Position numbers and translations under genes: made by a program. Source: Actinomycetes bacterium (lineage in GTDB: Bacteria; Actinomycetota; Acidimicrobiia; Acidimicrobiales; RAAP-2). Taken from it: a DNA stretch of 6,610 nucleotides. The notes below the pieces were generated by a model. That model saw nothing but the letters and a program-made list of their open reading frames with translations. It searched no databases and was not told where the DNA came from. The stretch lies in the NCBI GenBank assembly GCA_021849435.1, contig JAJZSX010000140.1:1-6610 (forward strand). The letters run 5' to 3'. Of this stretch, positions 1-6,454 are shown piece by piece; within the stretch, counting starts at the first letter, position 1; every line of letters begins with the position of its first letter.

Positions 1-238
1 AGCGACAACGCAACCACCAACGGCACCTCGGTGCATCATCACGCTCGATGGCGTTTCAGTGGGAGTTGATGATCATCGAATGCGTCGCCCTACAAGTACT
101 CGAAACTTGCCTCGTATCTAGGTGTGACTGGAAGGGCATGGTGGAGGCAGTGGGCACGGACCGACACTCGTGCCCATTCGATCCACCATCACGGTGCCGG
201 CGAAGTCCACGCAAAGAGGCGATACTGCGAAGATCCCT
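1..238. other. Left-edge region without a supportable gene
   Basis: No reading frame here has convincing coding character on either strand; those present are short and rich in Arg, Pro and Ser, as expected of shadow frames. Base composition is visibly lower in G+C than the rest of the window: bases 61-120 contain 29 G/C of 60, against 42 of 60 in bases 2581-2640. It probably holds the upstream region of the membrane-protein gene that starts at 239. I see no clear promoter hexamers, terminator or RNA gene. A gene ending left of the window cannot be excluded. Confidence 0.4.
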
Positions 239-616
239 ATGAGCGCATCCACTGGCACGAACTCACCACGGCAGGCCCGCCGAGTCATCTTCGGGAGGGT
301 GCGGGCCCTCCTTTGGACCGTGCTTGGTGTGGCGACCCTCTGGTCGGGCCAGTGGTGGGCGAGCCTCCTGTGCGTGGTCCTCCTCCTCAACGAACTCGCC
401 ATCTTGAAGTGGGGCGGGCGGGCCCGAATAGCCCGGGCCGGGGTCGAGCTTGGCGGGGTCGCGCTGTTCCTGCTGGTCACTGGAATCGTGTTGTTGACAC
501 GCCAGAGTTTCTTCCTCGGGCTCCTTTGCATCGTGGGAGGCTCGTGCATCGCCCTCGTCCTGGGAACGGTAGGCAGTGCTCTGAGGCGTCGGGGCTACTT
601 TCACCACTCCGACTGA
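239..616 (+). CDS. Small four-helix membrane protein of unknown function
   Basis: I do not recognise the family. With the ATG at 239 the product is 125 residues. Hydrophobic segments lie at about 20-36, 38-56, 68-87 and 90-113, which suggests two helical hairpins. Basic patches before the first (RQARR), between the second and third (GGRARIAR) and after the fourth (RRR) place both ends and the middle loop in the cytoplasm by the positive-inside rule. Most codons end in G or C, which supports a real gene over the overlapping frames. The frame stays open upstream to a GTG at 170, which would give 148 residues. I prefer 239 because the extra 23 residues are polar and unconserved-looking, but neither start has a good ribosome binding site (only a GAAG 7 bases before 239). 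No catalytic motif or cofactor site is visible. It stands alone, about 250 bases before an oppositely oriented tRNA gene. Confidence 0.6.
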   Translation: MSASTGTNSPRQARRVIFGRVRALLWTVLGVATLWSGQWWASLLCVVLLLNELAILKWGGRARIARAGVELGGVALFLLVTGIVLLTRQSFFLGLLCIVGGSCIALVLGTVGSALRRRGYFHHSD

Positions 617-867
617 GTTGTCCCGCCGTCTCGTTCTCGGACCCGTCTCTCAACCGGTTGTGGCTCTCATCACACTCAGATGCGAGGCAAGTGCTGCGCC
701 AGCGTGAATTCAGTGACGGAAAGCGTCATGAACCGCCGACCGTTGGGCAAGGTTTGGGCAATAGCGGGCAAGGAATGGGCGTGTAACACGGGACAATGGT
801 GGTACGCGACGGACTGCAGTGGTCAGTCGAAAGCCCTTGCAATCATTGGGTTCTCGGGGAAAATCCT
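617..867. other. Non-coding gap between the membrane protein gene and tRNA-Gly
   Basis: About 250 bases with no gene I can support. Frames crossing it run into the tRNA and end in peptides such as GNRTRVLSLGS, a well-known translation artefact of tRNA genes. The gap holds the phased GGGC(AA) repeat at 745-780 and a small dyad, GACTG-7-CAGTC, at 812-828. That dyad lies about 40 bases beyond the tRNA 3' end, so it could be part of the tRNA terminator, but it has only five base pairs and no T-run in the minus direction. Confidence 0.4.
745..780. repeat. Helically phased GGGC(AA) short tandem repeat
   Basis: GGGCAAGG at 745-752, GGGCAA at 756-761, GGGCAAGG at 766-773 and GGGC at 777-780 are spaced 11, 10 and 11 bases apart. 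They can be read as two 21-base units. This equals the pitch of B-DNA, so every copy faces the same side of the helix. It is seen directly in the sequence. Binding by a protein is only inference, and four short G-rich words could arise by chance. Confidence 0.4.
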
Positions 868-941
868 TGGAGCGGGCGACGGGAATCGAACCCGCGTTCT
901 CAGCTTGGGAAGCTGATGTTCTGCCGCTGAACTACACCCGC
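868..941 (-). tRNA. tRNA-Gly (anticodon CCC)
   Basis: The minus strand folds into a complete 74-nt cloverleaf. The acceptor stem GCGGGTG pairs with CGCCCGC (one T-G wobble), the discriminator is T, and CCA is encoded at 870-868. The D arm is GTTC/GAAC. The anticodon stem TCAGC/GCTGA closes the loop TTCCCAA, giving anticodon CCC (positions 909-907), which reads GGG glycine codons. The T arm is GCGGG-TTCGATT-CCCGT. The gene is divergent from dcd, an arrangement I recall from other actinobacteria, including mycobacteria. The T-loop and acceptor regions produce spurious protein frames in both databases and this window, and none should be annotated. Confidence 0.97.
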
Positions 942-950
942 GTGGAGTAC

Positions 951-982
951 ATCGTACTGCGAGAGGGGCCGTCAACTGTCAA
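951..982 (-). promoter_or_regulatory. Candidate tRNA-Gly promoter
   Basis: On the minus strand a perfect TTGACA (982-977) is followed after 20 bases by TACGAT (956-951), nine bases before the mature tRNA 5' end. The spacer is longer than the usual 17, so the match is imperfect. On the plus strand the -35 region lies in a perfect 7-base tandem repeat, GTCAACT twice, at 971-984, so a second TTGAC occurs 7 bases closer to the tRNA but leaves only 13 bases to TACGAT. Confidence 0.35.
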
Positions 983-1035
983 CTGCGAGAAGGTGGCTGG
1001 GGTCATTGTTGGCGCAGAGTAACGTTTCCATCGAT

Positions 1036-1605
1036 ATGGTGCTCTCGGATCGGTCGATTAAAGAGGCGCTGGCCCAGGGCCGGATCGTCATCGATCCCCT
1101 GGGCGATGGCTGCATTCAGCCGTCGTCGGTCGATCTGCACGTGGACCAACTCTTTCGGGTGTTCCGCAACCACTCACAGCGCGTCATCGACGTGCGCGAG
1201 GCCCAGGAAGACCTCACTGAGTTGATCGACGTCGGTGAGACTGACCCGATGATTCTTCACCCGGGTGAGTTTTTGCTCGGCTCGACCATCGAGCGAGTCG
1301 CGCTGCCGGACGACCTCGTCGCGCGGCTCGAGGGCAAGAGTTCGCTCGGTCGCCTCGGCCTGCTGATCCACTCGACGGCGGGTTTTGTCGACGCGGGCTG
1401 GGACGGGCACCTCACGCTCGAACTCTCGAACGTGGCGAACCTGCCCATCACCTTGTATCCGGGCATGAAGATCGGCCAGATCAGTTTCTTCGAGATGACC
1501 ACGCCGGCCGACCGCCCCTACGGGGCGGTCGGGCTGGGTTCGAAGTACCGCGGTCAGCGGGGGCCGACCGCGAGCCGGTATTGGGAGAACTTTCGGTCCA
1601 GTTGA
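1036..1605 (+). CDS. dcd: dCTP deaminase (probable bifunctional deaminase/dUTPase)
   Basis: The product belongs to the trimeric dCTP deaminase/dUTPase fold and is cytoplasmic. It deaminates dCTP to dUTP; the mycobacterial type also cleaves dUTP to dUMP, feeding thymidylate synthesis. From the ATG at 1036 it has 189 residues, close to the 190 of the Mycobacterium tuberculosis enzyme. Visible family blocks are SDRSI near the N-terminus, [10 protein letters not shown] (28-37), [10 protein letters not shown] (75-84), [10 protein letters not shown] (100-109), [11 protein letters not shown] (112-122), LTLELSN (126-132) with E129 matching the catalytic Glu of the E. coli enzyme, and GQRGPTASR (173-181). 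HSTAGF follows the mycobacterial pattern, not the E. coli one, so bifunctionality is a sound inference. The frame opens upstream at TTG 1006, but homologues begin MxLSDR, as from 1036. No clear Shine-Dalgarno precedes 1036. A TANNNT word, TAACGT, at 1020-1025 could allow a very short leader. The stop is 49 bases before the next start. Confidence 0.95.
   Translation: MVLSDRSIKEALAQGRIVIDPLGDGCIQPSSVDLHVDQLFRVFRNHSQRVIDVREAQEDLTELIDVGETDPMILHPGEFLLGSTIERVALPDDLVARLEGKSSLGRLGLLIHSTAGFVDAGWDGHLTLELSNVANLPITLYPGMKIGQISFFEMTTPADRPYGAVGLGSKYRGQRGPTASRYWENFRSS
1508..1532. repeat. Perfect 11-bp inverted repeat inside dcd
   Basis: CCGACCGCCCC (1508-1518) and GGGGCGGTCGG (1522-1532) are exact reverse complements around the loop TAC. 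The segment encodes part of the conserved Pro-x-x-Arg-Pro-Tyr-Gly stretch and following residues near the dcd C-terminus, 73 bases before the stop codon. It would form a very stable RNA hairpin. No T-run follows, so an intrinsic terminator is unlikely. Confidence 0.6.
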
Positions 1606-1644
1606 CCGCGATGGCTGACGCGACCCCGACGCGCCAACCGAGAT

Positions 1645-1649
1645 GGAGG
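1645..1649 (+). promoter_or_regulatory. Ribosome binding site that decides the etfD start
   Basis: GGAGG sits five bases before the GTG at 1655. The alternative in-frame ATG at 1643 overlaps this motif and has no Shine-Dalgarno sequence upstream, so GTG 1655 is the better start. Confidence 0.7.
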
Positions 1650-1654
1650 ACGCA

Positions 1655-3757
1655 GTGCTAGCTCGAATCGTTATTGGCCTGGTGATCTCGCTGCTGGGGT
1701 TCGCGATCGCGGGGCGCCGGTTCTTCTGGCTCTCGCGACTGATCCGCACCGGCAAGGAAGCGCCGCGTCGGTGGAACGGGTTTCGCCGCGTCTCCGAGGC
1801 CGAGCTCGTCGAGGTCGCGGGTCAGCGCAAGCTGCTGCGCTGGACGATCCCGGGTCTCGCGCACTTCTTCACGATGTGGGGCTTTTTCGTCCTGCTCGCC
1901 ACCATCATTGAGGCCTACGGCGCGCTCTTTAACCGTAACTTCCACATCCCGCTGATCGGACAGAGCAACTGGCTCGCCTTCGTCGAGGACTTCTTCGCGA
2001 CCGCGGTGCTGGTGTCACTCATCGTCTTCACGATCATCCGGCTGGTGAACGCACCCTCGCGCAAGGACCGCGCGAGCCGCTTCTACGGCAGCCACCTCAA
2101 GGCCGCGTGGATCACCCTCACGATGATCGCCTTCGTGATCATCACGCTCGTCCTCTACCGCGCCGCCCAGATCAACACCGGGCACTTCCCCTTCCCGCGC
2201 ACCGTCGGCGCGGTCTACCACCCGCCGCGGCTCAGCGGCTCAGCGGTGAGCGCCTTCAACGAGCAAATCGCCTCGCCGTGGGCCTTCGCCTCCCAGGTGG
2301 TCGCCCACTGGCTCGCGCCACTGGGCTACGGCGTGAACAGCTTCTTCGAGGCGTTCTTCGTGCTCGCGAACATCGCGGTGATCGCCGGGTTCCTGGTGTT
2401 CGTTTCTTACTCCAAGCACCTGCACATCTTCCTCGCGCCCATCAACATCGGCTTCTCGCGTCGGCCCCGCGCCCTGGGAGCGCTCGACAAGACCCCCGAC
2501 ATGGACATGGAGCACGTGACCGAGGACACGGTCTTCGGGGTGGGCAAGTTCGAGGACTTCACCTGGAAGCAGATGCTCGACTTCTCCACCTGCACCGAGT
2601 GCGGCCGCTGCCAGTCGGTCTGTCCGGCCTGGAACACGGGCAAGCCCCTCAGCCCGAAGCTCCTCATCATGGGGCTTCGCGACAACATGTTCCTCTCGGC
2701 CGACCGGCTGCTCTCGGGCGAGGCCGGCGACGCAGCGACCCTGGTGCCATCGGTCATCGACCCCGACGTCCTGTGGTCGTGCACGACGTGTGGCAGCTGT
2801 GTCGAGCAGTGCCCGGTGGACATCGAGCACGTGGACGCGATCATCGACATGCGCCGCTACGAGGTGCTGATGGAGTCGCGCTTCCCCTCGGAGGCGAGCC
2901 TGCTGCTTCGCAACATGGAGAACCAGGGCGACCCGTGGGGCCTCGGCTCCTCCAAGCGCACCGAATGGCTCGGCGCGCTCGACTTCGAGGTGCCGGTCTT
3001 CGATGGTGCGATCCCCGACGACGTGGAGTACCTCTACTGGGTGGGCTGTGCCGGCTCGCTCGACGAGCGCGGTCGCAAGCAGATCGAGTCGACGGCGCGC
3101 ATGCTGCATCGCGCCGGGGTGACCTTCGGCATCCTCGGCGGGCGCGAGTCCTGCACCGGGGACCCGGCGCGGCGCATGGGCAACGAGTACCTCTTCCAGG
3201 AGATGGCCAAGGCCAACATCGCCACCCTCGACGAGGTCGGCGCGAAGAAGATCGTGGCGAGCTGCCCGCACTGCTTCAACACGCTGAAGAACGAGTACCC
3301 CAACCTCGGGGGCAACTACGAGGTGATCCACCACAGCGAGCTGCTCGCGCACCTGGTCTCTGCGGGCAAGCTCGTGCCGGGCGTCTCGTTCACCGGCACC
3401 GTCACCTACCACGACCCCTGCTACCTGGGCCGCCACAACCGGGTCTTTGACGAGCCGCGCACGATCCTTGACGCCATCCCCGGGCTCACCCAGGTCGAGA
3501 TGGCCCGACACCGCGAGCGCGGCTTCTGCTGTGGCGCGGGCGGCGCGCGCATGTGGATGGAGGAGAACATCGGCAAGCGCGTCAACATGGAGCGCACCGA
3601 GGAGGCCCTCGGCACCGGGGCTGACGTCGTCTCCACGGCCTGCCCGTTCTGCATGATCATGATCGACGACGCCGTGAAGGCCCAGGGTCGCGGCGACGAG
3701 GTCGCCGTGCTCGACGTGAGCCAGGTCGTCGAGCGCTCACTCGCGCCGAGCGAGTAG
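1655..3757 (+). CDS. etfD: Membrane Fe-S oxidoreductase, probable ETF:quinone oxidoreductase EtfD
   Basis: This membrane-anchored electron carrier resembles M. tuberculosis EtfD (Rv0338c), which takes electrons from electron transfer flavoprotein, reduced by acyl-CoA dehydrogenases, to the quinone pool. From GTG 1655 it has 700 residues; the M. tuberculosis protein is longer. The N-terminal 255 residues carry about five hydrophobic helices (near 1-20, 66-88, 106-130, 149-170, 227-252), like the cytochrome b subunit NarI. His residues in or near them (H70, H147, H218, H255) are possible haem ligands. A dicluster ferredoxin domain follows, with C313-C316-C319-C323P and C376-C379-C382-C386P for two [4Fe-4S] clusters. 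Two CCG (HdrB/GlpC-type) domains come next. The second is complete: C589, C625-C626, C663, C666. The first has C465, C500, C537 and C540, with serine at 499 where the doublet would have a second Cys. No etfAB genes are in the window, so the exact partner is inferred. HdrD- or LutA-like roles are alternatives. It follows dcd and probably shares its transcript. Confidence 0.85.
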   Translation: MLARIVIGLVISLLGFAIAGRRFFWLSRLIRTGKEAPRRWNGFRRVSEAELVEVAGQRKLLRWTIPGLAHFFTMWGFFVLLATIIEAYGALFNRNFHIPLIGQSNWLAFVEDFFATAVLVSLIVFTIIRLVNAPSRKDRASRFYGSHLKAAWITLTMIAFVIITLVLYRAAQINTGHFPFPRTVGAVYHPPRLSGSAVSAFNEQIASPWAFASQVVAHWLAPLGYGVNSFFEAFFVLANIAVIAGFLVFVSYSKHLHIFLAPINIGFSRRPRALGALDKTPDMDMEHVTEDTVFGVGKFEDFTWKQMLDFSTCTECGRCQSVCPAWNTGKPLSPKLLIMGLRDNMFLSADRLLSGEAGDAATLVPSVIDPDVLWSCTTCGSCVEQCPVDIEHVDAIIDMRRYEVLMESRFPSEASLLLRNMENQGDPWGLGSSKRTEWLGALDFEVPVFDGAIPDDVEYLYWVGCAGSLDERGRKQIESTARMLHRAGVTFGILGGRESCTGDPARRMGNEYLFQEMAKANIATLDEVGAKKIVASCPHCFNTLKNEYPNLGGNYEVIHHSELLAHLVSAGKLVPGVSFTGTVTYHDPCYLGRHNRVFDEPRTILDAIPGLTQVEMARHRERGFCCGAGGARMWMEENIGKRVNMERTEEALGTGADVVSTACPFCMIMIDDAVKAQGRGDEVAVLDVSQVVERSLAPSE

Positions 3758-3764
3758 CCGCGAG

Positions 3765-3802
3765 TTCACACCGCCGAAACACGACGCTAACGGAGTCGAA
3801 AT
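3765..3802 (+). promoter_or_regulatory. GlnR-type operator upstream of amt-glnK
   Basis: Four half sites in exact phase, TTCAC-n6-GAAAC-n6-CTAAC-n6-GAAAT, match the published actinobacterial GlnR pattern gTnAC-n6-GaAAC, repeated. Both a-sites keep TnAC. The first b-site is perfect and the second differs only in its last base. The box ends 68 bases before the amt start codon. GlnR activates amt and other nitrogen genes under nitrogen limitation in Streptomyces and mycobacteria. The match is seen in the sequence; control by GlnR is inference, since no regulator gene lies in the window. Confidence 0.6.
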
Positions 3803-3816
3803 CCGCGGTTGGAAGA

Positions 3817-3840
3817 CTGACCTCATCGAACTGAGGTCAG
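3817..3840. repeat. Perfect 9-bp palindrome before amt
   Basis: CTGACCTCA (3817-3825) and TGAGGTCAG (3832-3840) are exact inverted repeats around six bases (TCGAAC). No T-run follows, so it is a poor rho-independent terminator for the upstream etfD gene. It could be a dimeric regulator operator, or the first hairpin of the amt leader. It lies 14 bases after the GlnR-type box and 30 bases before the GTG start. Confidence 0.6.
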
Positions 3841-3843
3841 CGT

Positions 3844-3869
3844 CGCCCTCTTAGAAGAGAAGGAGGGCG
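3844..3869 (+). promoter_or_regulatory. Hairpin masking the amt ribosome binding site
   Basis: CGCCCTCTT (3844-3852) can pair with AGGAGGGCG (3861-3869), nine pairs including one G-U, leaving an 8-base purine loop (3853-3860). The right arm contains the whole Shine-Dalgarno AGGAGG, and the hairpin ends one base before the GTG at 3871. In this fold the ribosome binding site is closed. The purine-rich AGAAGAGA loop is the only unpaired part. Confidence 0.5.
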
Positions 3870-3870
3870 C

Positions 3871-5283
3871 GTGCTCGCAGTCACGAATATCCCGTATCCC
3901 AGCTGGCTCAATCCCGCTGACAACACCTGGCAGCTGGTGGCGGCCACGCTGGTCGGCCTGATGAGCCTGCCCGGGTTGGCCGTCCTCTATGGCGGGCTGG
4001 TGCGCAAGAAGTGGATCGTGAACACGATGCTCATGGTCTTCGTGGGCTTCTCGGCGACCCTCGTGGTGTGGATGCTCTGGGGCTACAACCTCGCCTTCGG
4101 GCCCCAGTCGCACTTCGGACCGACGGGCTCGTTCTGGAGCGGCTTCATCGGCCACTTCACCCCGCTCTCGACCGCCGGCGCCGAGCAGGGCCAGGCGGTG
4201 TCGGGGGCGAACACGCTGATCCCCTTCCACTTCCCGACCGCGACGCTCGCGTACTTCCAGTTCGTCTTCGCCGCCATCACGCCGCTGCTCTTCCTCGGGG
4301 CGCTGGTGGGCCGTCTGAAGTTCAAGGCCTGGCTGCTGATCGTGCCGCTGTGGATCACGCTGGTGTACTGCGTGAACGCGGCCCTGCTCTGGGGCGGGGG
4401 CTTCTTCGCCCAGAAGGGCGCCGTCGACTACTCGGGCGGCTACGTCATCCACCTGTCGGCTGGCGTCGCGGCCTTCGTGGGCGCGGCGATCATCGGTCCG
4501 CGCCGCTGGCAGGACCGTGAGAACGCGTTCCCGAGCAACCTCATGATGGTGGCGGTCGGGGCCGGGATCCTCTGGCTCGGCTGGAACGGCTTCAACGGCG
4601 GCGACCCCTTCTACGCCGGCGCCGACGCCGCGAGTGCGGTGCTGAACACCAACGTCGCCACGGCGGTCGGGGTGCTCACCTGGCTGCTGATGGACATGTT
4701 CTTCTCGCGCCAGAAGAAGCCGACCTTCCTCGGTGCACTCAACGGCATGCTCTGCGGGCTCGTCGCGATCACCCCGAGCGCGGGCTGGGTGAACGGCACG
4801 GGCGCGATCTTCGTCGGGCTCATCGCGGCGACCGTCGTCTGGTTCGCGTGGAACTTCCTCTCGCGGGTCCGGCCCTTCTCGAAGGTGGACGACGCGATGG
4901 GCGTGGTCTACACCCACGGCATCGCCGGACTCGTCGGGGGACTATTGGTGGGGATCCTCGCCGACCCCGGCATGGTCCAATACGGCGTCACCGGCGCGCA
5001 CTTCAAGGGCATGGGTAGCTTCTCGGTGGGCGGATGGTTCTACACCCACTCCTTCCACCAGCTCTGGGAGCAGTTCCTCGCGGCGCTGTGGATCATCGGC
5101 TGGACGGCGGTGGGCACGACGATCGTGTTCACGGTCGTGAAGTACCTCGTGGGCGGCCTGCGCGAGACCGACGAGGTACTGTCCGTTGGTGACGTCGCAA
5201 TTCACGAGGAAGAGGCGTTCCCCGAGCCGACCTTCGGTGAGCCACTGATGACCCCGAGCCACATCCACCCCGACAACGTCTAA
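3871..5283 (+). CDS. amt: Ammonium transporter (Amt family)
   Basis: Inner-membrane trimeric ammonium channel of 470 residues, with about eleven helices as in E. coli AmtB. It has no signal peptide, and the first helix starts near residue 20. GTG 3871 follows AGGAGG at good spacing. Core pore residues are present: F129 and F133 (aligned with E. coli F103 and F107), W174 (W148), D186 (D160), the twin histidines H194 in YVIHLSAG and H349 in YTHGIAG, and F241 (F215). Unusual positions are D245 in GFNGGDP, where AmtB has recruitment-site S219; G344 where it has D313; and G147 in place of the usual Glu of the AER motif. These suggest a divergent Amt subfamily. An extra loop of about 40 residues (76-118) should lie outside, and a charged cytoplasmic tail (430-470) is the expected GlnK docking side. 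glnK follows nine bases later. The start is preceded by a GlnR-like box and an RBS-masking hairpin. Confidence 0.95.
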   Translation: MLAVTNIPYPSWLNPADNTWQLVAATLVGLMSLPGLAVLYGGLVRKKWIVNTMLMVFVGFSATLVVWMLWGYNLAFGPQSHFGPTGSFWSGFIGHFTPLSTAGAEQGQAVSGANTLIPFHFPTATLAYFQFVFAAITPLLFLGALVGRLKFKAWLLIVPLWITLVYCVNAALLWGGGFFAQKGAVDYSGGYVIHLSAGVAAFVGAAIIGPRRWQDRENAFPSNLMMVAVGAGILWLGWNGFNGGDPFYAGADAASAVLNTNVATAVGVLTWLLMDMFFSRQKKPTFLGALNGMLCGLVAITPSAGWVNGTGAIFVGLIAATVVWFAWNFLSRVRPFSKVDDAMGVVYTHGIAGLVGGLLVGILADPGMVQYGVTGAHFKGMGSFSVGGWFYTHSFHQLWEQFLAALWIIGWTAVGTTIVFTVVKYLVGGLRETDEVLSVGDVAIHEEEAFPEPTFGEPLMTPSHIHPDNV

Positions 5284-5631
<348 letters not shown>

Positions 5632-5632
5632 G

Positions 5633-6406
5633 TCAGCCGGCTTGTCTCGCCACGGCCTCGGCCGCCGCTGCGGCGGCGGCCGGGTCGCCGAGGTAGGTGG
5701 CGTCGATCACCGCGAGTTCGTGGTCGAGCTTGATCCGGTAGGGGATGCCGGTGGGGACCTCGAGCTCGGTGATCTCGTCCTCGCCGATTCCCTGGATCAT
5801 CATGCGAAGTGCCCGGATGGAGTTGCCGTGGGCGACCACGAGCACCGCGCCGCCGCGCACCGACTCACGCGCGAGGTCCTCGGCGATCACGTCGCGGAAG
5901 TAGGGCGTGGCGCGCGCGACGACGTCCTTCAGACACTCGGTGCGCGGGATGTACTCGGCGGGAACGTCGCGGTAGCGCGGGTCGCCGGCGGCGTCGCGCG
6001 GGTCGCCCTCGGGTAGCGGCGGCGGCGGGACGTCATAGGAGCGACGCCAGCGCTGGAGCTGCTCGCGGCCGAACTGCTCGGCCGTCTCCTTCTTGTCCTT
6101 GCCGGTGAGATCCCCGTAGTGGCGCTCGTTCAGCCGCCAACTGCGCCGCACCGGCAGCCAAGACCGGCCCGCGGTGTGTAGCGCGATCTCGGCCGTGCGG
6201 ATCGCGCGGGTCAGCAGCGACGTGTGCACGATGCGCAGGTCGAGACCGGGCTCGTCGGCGAGCAGCCGGCCGGCCGCCGCGGCCTCAGCCTCGCCGTCGG
6301 CCGTGAGGTCGACGTCGTGCCAGCCGGTGAAGAGGTTCAGCTCGTTCCACTCGGAGCGGCCGTGTCGAAGCAGTATCAAATCGGGCACGGCGCCTAGCGT
6401 AACCAT
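5633..6406 (-). CDS. gpmA: 2,3-bisphosphoglycerate-dependent phosphoglycerate mutase
   Basis: Cytoplasmic glycolytic and gluconeogenic enzyme interconverting 3- and 2-phosphoglycerate through a phosphohistidine. From the ATG at 6406 the product has 257 residues, similar to mycobacterial Gpm1. [10 protein letters not shown] (12-21) carries the catalytic H15, with Arg at 17 where Glu or Gln is usual. NLFTGWHDV (24-32), [10 protein letters not shown] (63-72), [10 protein letters not shown] (89-98) with the acid/base E94, [11 protein letters not shown] (120-130), [11 protein letters not shown] (190-200) with the second His H193, and PTGIPY (218-223) all fit the family. A run of seven alanines lies near the C-terminus (243-249); mycobacterial Gpm1 also ends Ala-rich. 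The frame is open to an ATG at 6544, but that extension lacks family similarity. GTG 6385, preceded by TACGCT at leaderless spacing and giving [10 protein letters not shown], is a possible alternative start. The gene converges on glnK, with one base between the stop codons. Confidence 0.95.
   Translation of the reverse strand: MVTLGAVPDLILLRHGRSEWNELNLFTGWHDVDLTADGEAEAAAAGRLLADEPGLDLRIVHTSLLTRAIRTAEIALHTAGRSWLPVRRSWRLNERHYGDLTGKDKKETAEQFGREQLQRWRRSYDVPPPPLPEGDPRDAAGDPRYRDVPAEYIPRTECLKDVVARATPYFRDVIAEDLARESVRGGAVLVVAHGNSIRALRMMIQGIGEDEITELEVPTGIPYRIKLDHELAVIDATYLGDPAAAAAAAEAVARQAG
5657..5684. terminator. Strong GC hairpin past the glnK stop, within gpmA
   Basis: GGCCGCCGC (5660-5668) and GCGGCGGCC (5673-5681) are exact inverted repeats around TGCG. 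Pairs 5659/5682, 5658/5683 (T-G) and 5657/5684 extend the stem to 12. It begins 26 bases after the glnK stop codon, but no T-run follows. It also encodes the alanine run at the GpmA C-terminus. A role in ending or protecting the amt-glnK transcript is plausible but unproven; codon choice for polyalanine alone favours such repeats. Confidence 0.3.
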
Positions 6407-6454
6407 CTTCAAACCGCCCTGGCGGGTCGGGCCCGCCGGTGCCAGACTGGCCCG
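6407..6454. promoter_or_regulatory. Divergent gpmA / methyltransferase intergenic region
   Basis: These 48 bases must hold at least part of the start signals of two divergent genes. They contain overlapping dyads: GGCGGG (6421-6426) with CCCGCC (6432-6437) around five bases, and GCCAG-A-CTGGC just before the rightward ATG. No convincing -35/-10 pair is visible in either direction. AGGGCGG on the minus strand lies about eight bases before the gpmA ATG and may be a weak ribosome binding site. Confidence 0.3.

Noticed and set aside
124..786. 220-codon plus-strand frame overlapping the membrane-protein gene
   Set aside because: It is rich in Arg, Pro, Gly and His with no domain character, and it conflicts with the frame at 239-616, which has membrane helices and GC-ending codons.
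680..1022. Plus-strand frames across the tRNA giving GNRTRVLSLGS and [22 protein letters not shown] peptides
   Set aside because: These are translations of the antisense of tRNA-Gly, a well-known artefact found in many databases; the cloverleaf explains the sequence.
1612..1662. 16-codon frame ending within the start of etfD, as a possible leader peptide
   Set aside because: No ribosome binding site, no informative codon run, and its ATG lies just after the dcd stop; short frames like this are expected by chance.
2107..3511. Long frames in other phases over etfD (447 codons plus, 423 codons minus)
   Set aside because: Shadow frames of a high-GC gene. They are low in hydrophobic content, Arg/Ala/His rich, and overlap a frame with complete Fe-S and CCG motifs.
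3817..3869. Intrinsic terminator for etfD formed by the two hairpins
   Set aside because: Neither stem is followed by a T-run; what follows is CGTCGCCC or the amt start codon itself.
3823..4917. 364-codon minus-strand frame over amt
   Set aside because: Composition is dominated by Glu, Arg, His and Asp, typical of antisense to a membrane protein; the Amt frame is unmistakable.
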